NCBI GenBank assembly: GCA_938008925.1
Contig: CALLIQ010000462.1
Coordinates: forward strand, 1-7,713
Direction of reading: 5' to 3'
From: an uncultured Acidimicrobiales bacterium
GTDB lineage: Bacteria > Actinomycetota > Acidimicrobiia > Acidimicrobiales > SZUA-35
Length of the DNA stretch: 7,713 nt
The position numbers were made by a program, and so were the translations under genes. Shown one piece after another: positions 5,827 to 7,713 of the stretch. The first letter of the stretch is position 1; every line of letters begins with the position of its first letter. A model generated the notes under the pieces. The model saw only the letters and a list, made by a program, of their open reading frames with translations, made no database searches and had not been told where the DNA came from.

Positions 5827-6582
5827 ATGGATCTCGCACTGAGTGGAAAGCGCGCCATCGTGGCCGGCGCATCGTCAGGCCTCGGCCTCGGGTGTGCCCG
5901 GGCGCTCGCTGCGGAGGGCGCCGTCGTCGCCATCGGCAGCCGGACGAAGGGCAAGGTCGAAGAAGCCGCAGCGAGCATCGTGGCCGACGGTGGCCTCGCT
6001 CGGCCCGTCGTCGCCGACGTCTCGACCCCAGAAGGTGCCACCGCATTCGTCGACGAGGCGACGGACGAACTCGGCGGGGTCGACATCGTGATCACCAACG
6101 CGGGCGGTCCACCAGCCGTCGATTGGGAACACGCGACGACCGAGCTCTACCGAGACGCCCTCAACCTCAATCTGATGTCGGTGATCGCGATGTGCACGGC
6201 CGCGATGCCGGCCATGCAAGCACAGCGTTGGGGCCGAATCGTGGCGATCACCAGCTCGACGGTTCGTCAGCCGATCTCGAATCTGATCCTGTCGAACACG
6301 GCTCGGGCCGGCGCGACCGGTTTCCTCAAGACGCTCGCCACCGACGTCGCGGCCGACGGCATCACCGTCAACTCGCTCCAACCCGGACTCCACCTCACCC
6401 CTCGGGTCACCGAGGTCTACTCCGGCCGGATCGGAACGGCGACCGCCGGCGTGCCAACCAAGACCGCAGGCGACGCCGACGACTTCGGCCGCATCGCCGC
6501 CTTCCTCTGTTCCGACCATGCGAAGTTCATCACCGGAGCGGCGATTCCGGTCGACGGCGGCGCGAGCAAGGGCCTGCAATAG
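5827..6582 (+). CDS. Short-chain dehydrogenase/reductase-like protein with degenerate active site
   Basis: A 251-residue SDR fold of classical length. The NAD(P)-binding GASSGLG is at 14-20, the NAGG motif at 91-94, a catalytic-type Ser at 143, and VNSLQPG plus a DFGRIAAFLCSDHAKFITG...PVDGG C-terminus typical of 3-oxoacyl-reductase-like SDRs. The YxxxK pair is missing: in LILSNTARAGATGF the Tyr position is Ser156 and the Lys position is Arg160. I recall a BKR-like SDR subgroup with this SN..RA pattern, so this is probably a natural variant rather than a damaged gene. The substrate is unknown. GGAGGGG (5812-5818) with an 8-base spacer sets the start. It lies 57 bases after the CoA-binding gene and may share its transcript. 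Confidence 0.92.
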   Translation: MDLALSGKRAIVAGASSGLGLGCARALAAEGAVVAIGSRTKGKVEEAAASIVADGGLARPVVADVSTPEGATAFVDEATDELGGVDIVITNAGGPPAVDWEHATTELYRDALNLNLMSVIAMCTAAMPAMQAQRWGRIVAITSSTVRQPISNLILSNTARAGATGFLKTLATDVAADGITVNSLQPGLHLTPRVTEVYSGRIGTATAGVPTKTAGDADDFGRIAAFLCSDHAKFITGAAIPVDGGASKGLQ

Positions 6583-6641
6583 CTCGTTCGATCCGTGCCG
6601 ATCCTGTGCGAAATCCCATCCGTGCAGATTGACTGTTGCCC
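6583..6641. promoter_or_regulatory. Short leader with three imperfect ATCC-GTGC repeats
   Basis: The 59 bases before the lipoprotein gene carry ATCCGTGC (6591-6598), ATCCTGTGC (6601-6609) and ATCCGTGC (6618-6625). They could be a regulator's binding sites or chance in GC-rich DNA. No Shine-Dalgarno is seen before the lipoprotein ATG. Confidence 0.25.
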
Positions 6642-6926
6642 ATGTCTCGACGCCGCCGATTCGCCGCCCTCATCGTGAGCGCCCCTCTCGCGCTGGCTGC
6701 CTGCGGAGGCGGCGACGCCGACCGCGACGCTCTGGTCACGTCGTTGCTCGAGACCGGCGAGATCGAACTCGACGACGCCAACTGCATCGCCGACGACGTC
6801 TTCTCGAGCGACCTCGTCGCCGGGCTCGATCAGGACACGCTCAATCGGGCCGGCAACGACCCAGCATCGGTCCCCGGCTTCCAAGACGTCGTCGACACGG
6901 CGCTCGCCGCCTGCCTCGGCCTCTGA
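6642..6926 (+). CDS. Small secreted lipoprotein, function unknown
   Basis: A 94-residue precursor with a clear lipoprotein signal: basic RRRR at 3-6, hydrophobic stretch 7-20, and lipobox LAAC with lipidated Cys21, followed by a flexible GGGD. The mature part (~74 residues) is acidic and contains two further cysteines, Cys48 (DDANCIADD) and Cys91 (ALAACLGL), which could form one disulfide outside the membrane. I recall similar small domains (L..G..., a Cys followed by a V/IAD motif, a final AxxxC) being common in actinobacterial envelope proteins, but I cannot assign a function. ATG 6642 is used because it places the basic and hydrophobic regions correctly; an in-frame TTG at 6636 adds two residues only. 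The next gene starts 23 bases later on the same strand. Confidence 0.8.
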   Translation: MSRRRRFAALIVSAPLALAACGGGDADRDALVTSLLETGEIELDDANCIADDVFSSDLVAGLDQDTLNRAGNDPASVPGFQDVVDTALAACLGL

Positions 6927-6949
6927 CCGAACCCTCATCTTCACGCCGT

Positions 6950-7585
6950 ATGGGCCGATGGGCCCAGGTGCAGTCTGAGACCGGTGACCTCGATCCCGAC
7001 GCCCTGGCGCGCTTCGACGCGAAGCTCGAGTCAATCGCTCGTCGCGAGAAGGATCGGATCAGCCGCAAGCACATGTGGCTCGCCCACCACTGGTTCGACG
7101 ACTACGAAGAGCGCTGCGTCACCGTCGGATCACGTCACGTCTGTCGACGCTGCGGCGTGCTGTACGGGATCGGCTTCATCGTCGCATTCGCCGCCGCCTT
7201 CGGCGCAGCCCCGTGGCCCGAGAGTTGGGATCCGTTGGCCATCTGGATCCTGTGCATCCCGGCCACGGTGGCGTACTGCGGCGAAGCGATCGGGCTGTTC
7301 CGATACTCACCTCGCTGGCAGACCATCGCCATGGCGATCACCGCACTCGGGTTCGGACGAGGCCTCGGCTACGAGCTGACCGAACGCTGGAGCTCGGAGT
7401 TCTGGGGGCCCGTCGCCGTCTTCGGCGGCCTGTGGTTCATGTTCACGATGATCGGTGCCACCCGCAAGCGCATCCGGGCCTCGCAGACCCGTTCGGCCGA
7501 GCTGACGTCACTGGCCAAGCACGTCGTCGAGACGCTCGAGAGCAACCAAGCGGCCAGCGACCACGAGGCGAGCGTCGTCGACTGA
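6950..7585 (+). CDS. DUF2085-like membrane protein with Cys/His cluster
   Basis: A 211-residue protein. The soluble N-terminal part (about 1-64) is charged and ends in a His/Cys-rich block: HH (46-47), Cys56, His63, then Cys65-x2-Cys68 in HVCRRCGVLYG. Hydrophobic segments follow at about 73-90, 96-113, 124-140 and 152-170, then a polar tail (171-211). The C-x2-C-G-x-x-YG motif entering the first membrane helix, and the R-x-x-G-x-x-x-G pattern near 137-141, resemble the DUF2085 family, whose function is not known. The Cys/His residues could bind a metal. The start is uncertain: ATG 6950 has no Shine-Dalgarno, and GTG 6968 (205 residues) is possible, with a TGGGCCCA palindrome (6959-6966) just before it. 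The last 78 bases overlap cobU on the other strand. Confidence 0.7.
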   Translation: MGRWAQVQSETGDLDPDALARFDAKLESIARREKDRISRKHMWLAHHWFDDYEERCVTVGSRHVCRRCGVLYGIGFIVAFAAAFGAAPWPESWDPLAIWILCIPATVAYCGEAIGLFRYSPRWQTIAMAITALGFGRGLGYELTERWSSEFWGPVAVFGGLWFMFTMIGATRKRIRASQTRSAELTSLAKHVVETLESNQAASDHEASVVD

Positions 7586-7713
7586 TTCAGCGAGGGCGGC
7601 ATTCACCCGCCCCTGCAGATCACGAAAGGCCCGGCTCATCGGGTCGCCCGGCACGATGCCCATGCCGACCTCGTTGCTCACGACGATCGCTGGTCCGTTG
7701 CGCGCTGCGATCG
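7508..7713 (-). CDS. cobU: Adenosylcobinamide kinase / adenosylcobinamide-phosphate guanylyltransferase (partial, C-terminal 67 residues)
   Basis: Bifunctional enzyme of the nucleotide-loop assembly stage of cobalamin synthesis. It phosphorylates adenosylcobinamide and transfers GMP to it. Only the C-terminal part lies in the window. It contains the strongly conserved VVSNEVGMGIVPGDPMSRAF stretch, then RDLQGRVNAALAESVDDARLVVAG, which match CobU/CobP; the N-terminal P-loop is off the right edge. The frame continues to a TGA at 7508-7510. The last 25 codons and the stop run antisense through the end of the DUF2085-like gene. Other cobalamin genes, if clustered, would be to the right. Confidence 0.92.
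   Translation of the reverse strand, partial: IAARNGPAIVVSNEVGMGIVPGDPMSRAFRDLQGRVNAALAESVDDARLVVAGRLVALERLDDVLGQ

Noticed and set aside
5875..6579. A 234-codon minus-strand frame opposite the SDR.
   Set aside because: No recognisable motif; the plus strand codes for a clear SDR.
5217..6632. A 471-codon plus-strand frame across the CoA-binding and SDR genes.
   Set aside because: It is almost entirely Arg/Ser/Gly/Pro shadow sequence. Both real genes have motifs and ribosome binding sites in other frames.

Overview
The window is a high-GC (roughly two-thirds G+C), tightly packed chromosomal segment with strongly G/C-ending codons. The gene set is housekeeping metabolism: purine, methionine/sulfur and cobalamin genes mixed with small lineage-type hypothetical proteins. 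Together with the scarcity of Shine-Dalgarno sites at several starts and a small Cys-rich lipoprotein, this suggests an actinobacterium, possibly of the Acidimicrobiia/Ilumatobacter type. That taxonomic guess is inference only. I see no transposase, integrase, CRISPR array, tRNA or rRNA.

Layout. (1) Positions 1-2189, minus strand: a large fused PurS-PurL phosphoribosylformylglycinamidine synthase. It is open at the left edge, so only its N-terminal 729 residues are visible. (2) Positions 2230-2871, plus strand: a HAD-type 5'(3')-deoxyribonucleotidase, divergent from purL across only 40 bases. Both genes lack a Shine-Dalgarno site, and each has a -10-like hexamer exactly 8 bases before its start codon. 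(3) Positions 2872-3138: a gene-free stretch between convergent genes. It holds a striking array of tandem and inverted copies of a TTCTGGAG motif (2887-3010) and then a GC-rich hairpin. (4) Positions 3139-3911, minus strand: an unrecognised 80-residue protein and a MauE/DoxX-like four-helix membrane protein with a CxC motif. Each is followed 6-8 bases after its stop by a strong hairpin. (5) Positions 3992-6582, plus strand: metY (O-acetylhomoserine sulfhydrylase), translationally coupled by ATGA to a YccU-type CoA-binding protein, then a short-chain dehydrogenase-like protein whose catalytic Tyr and Lys are replaced. (6) Positions 6642-7585, plus strand: a small lipoprotein and a DUF2085-like Cys/His membrane protein. 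(7) Positions 7508-7713, minus strand: the C-terminus of CobU, overlapping the preceding gene tail to tail by 78 bases.

How the genes relate. purL and the nucleotidase sit on opposite sides of the nucleotide economy (synthesis versus dephosphorylation) and share one tiny promoter region. metY makes homocysteine from O-acetylhomoserine and sulfide, and its coupled CoA-binding partner probably acts with it. The remaining genes have no clear functional link to one another.

Most of the window is ordinary core genome. The items most worth a second look are the TTCTGGAG dyad element, the mirrored leaderless-type promoters, the SDR with a degenerate active site, and the overlapping DUF2085-like/cobU gene ends.
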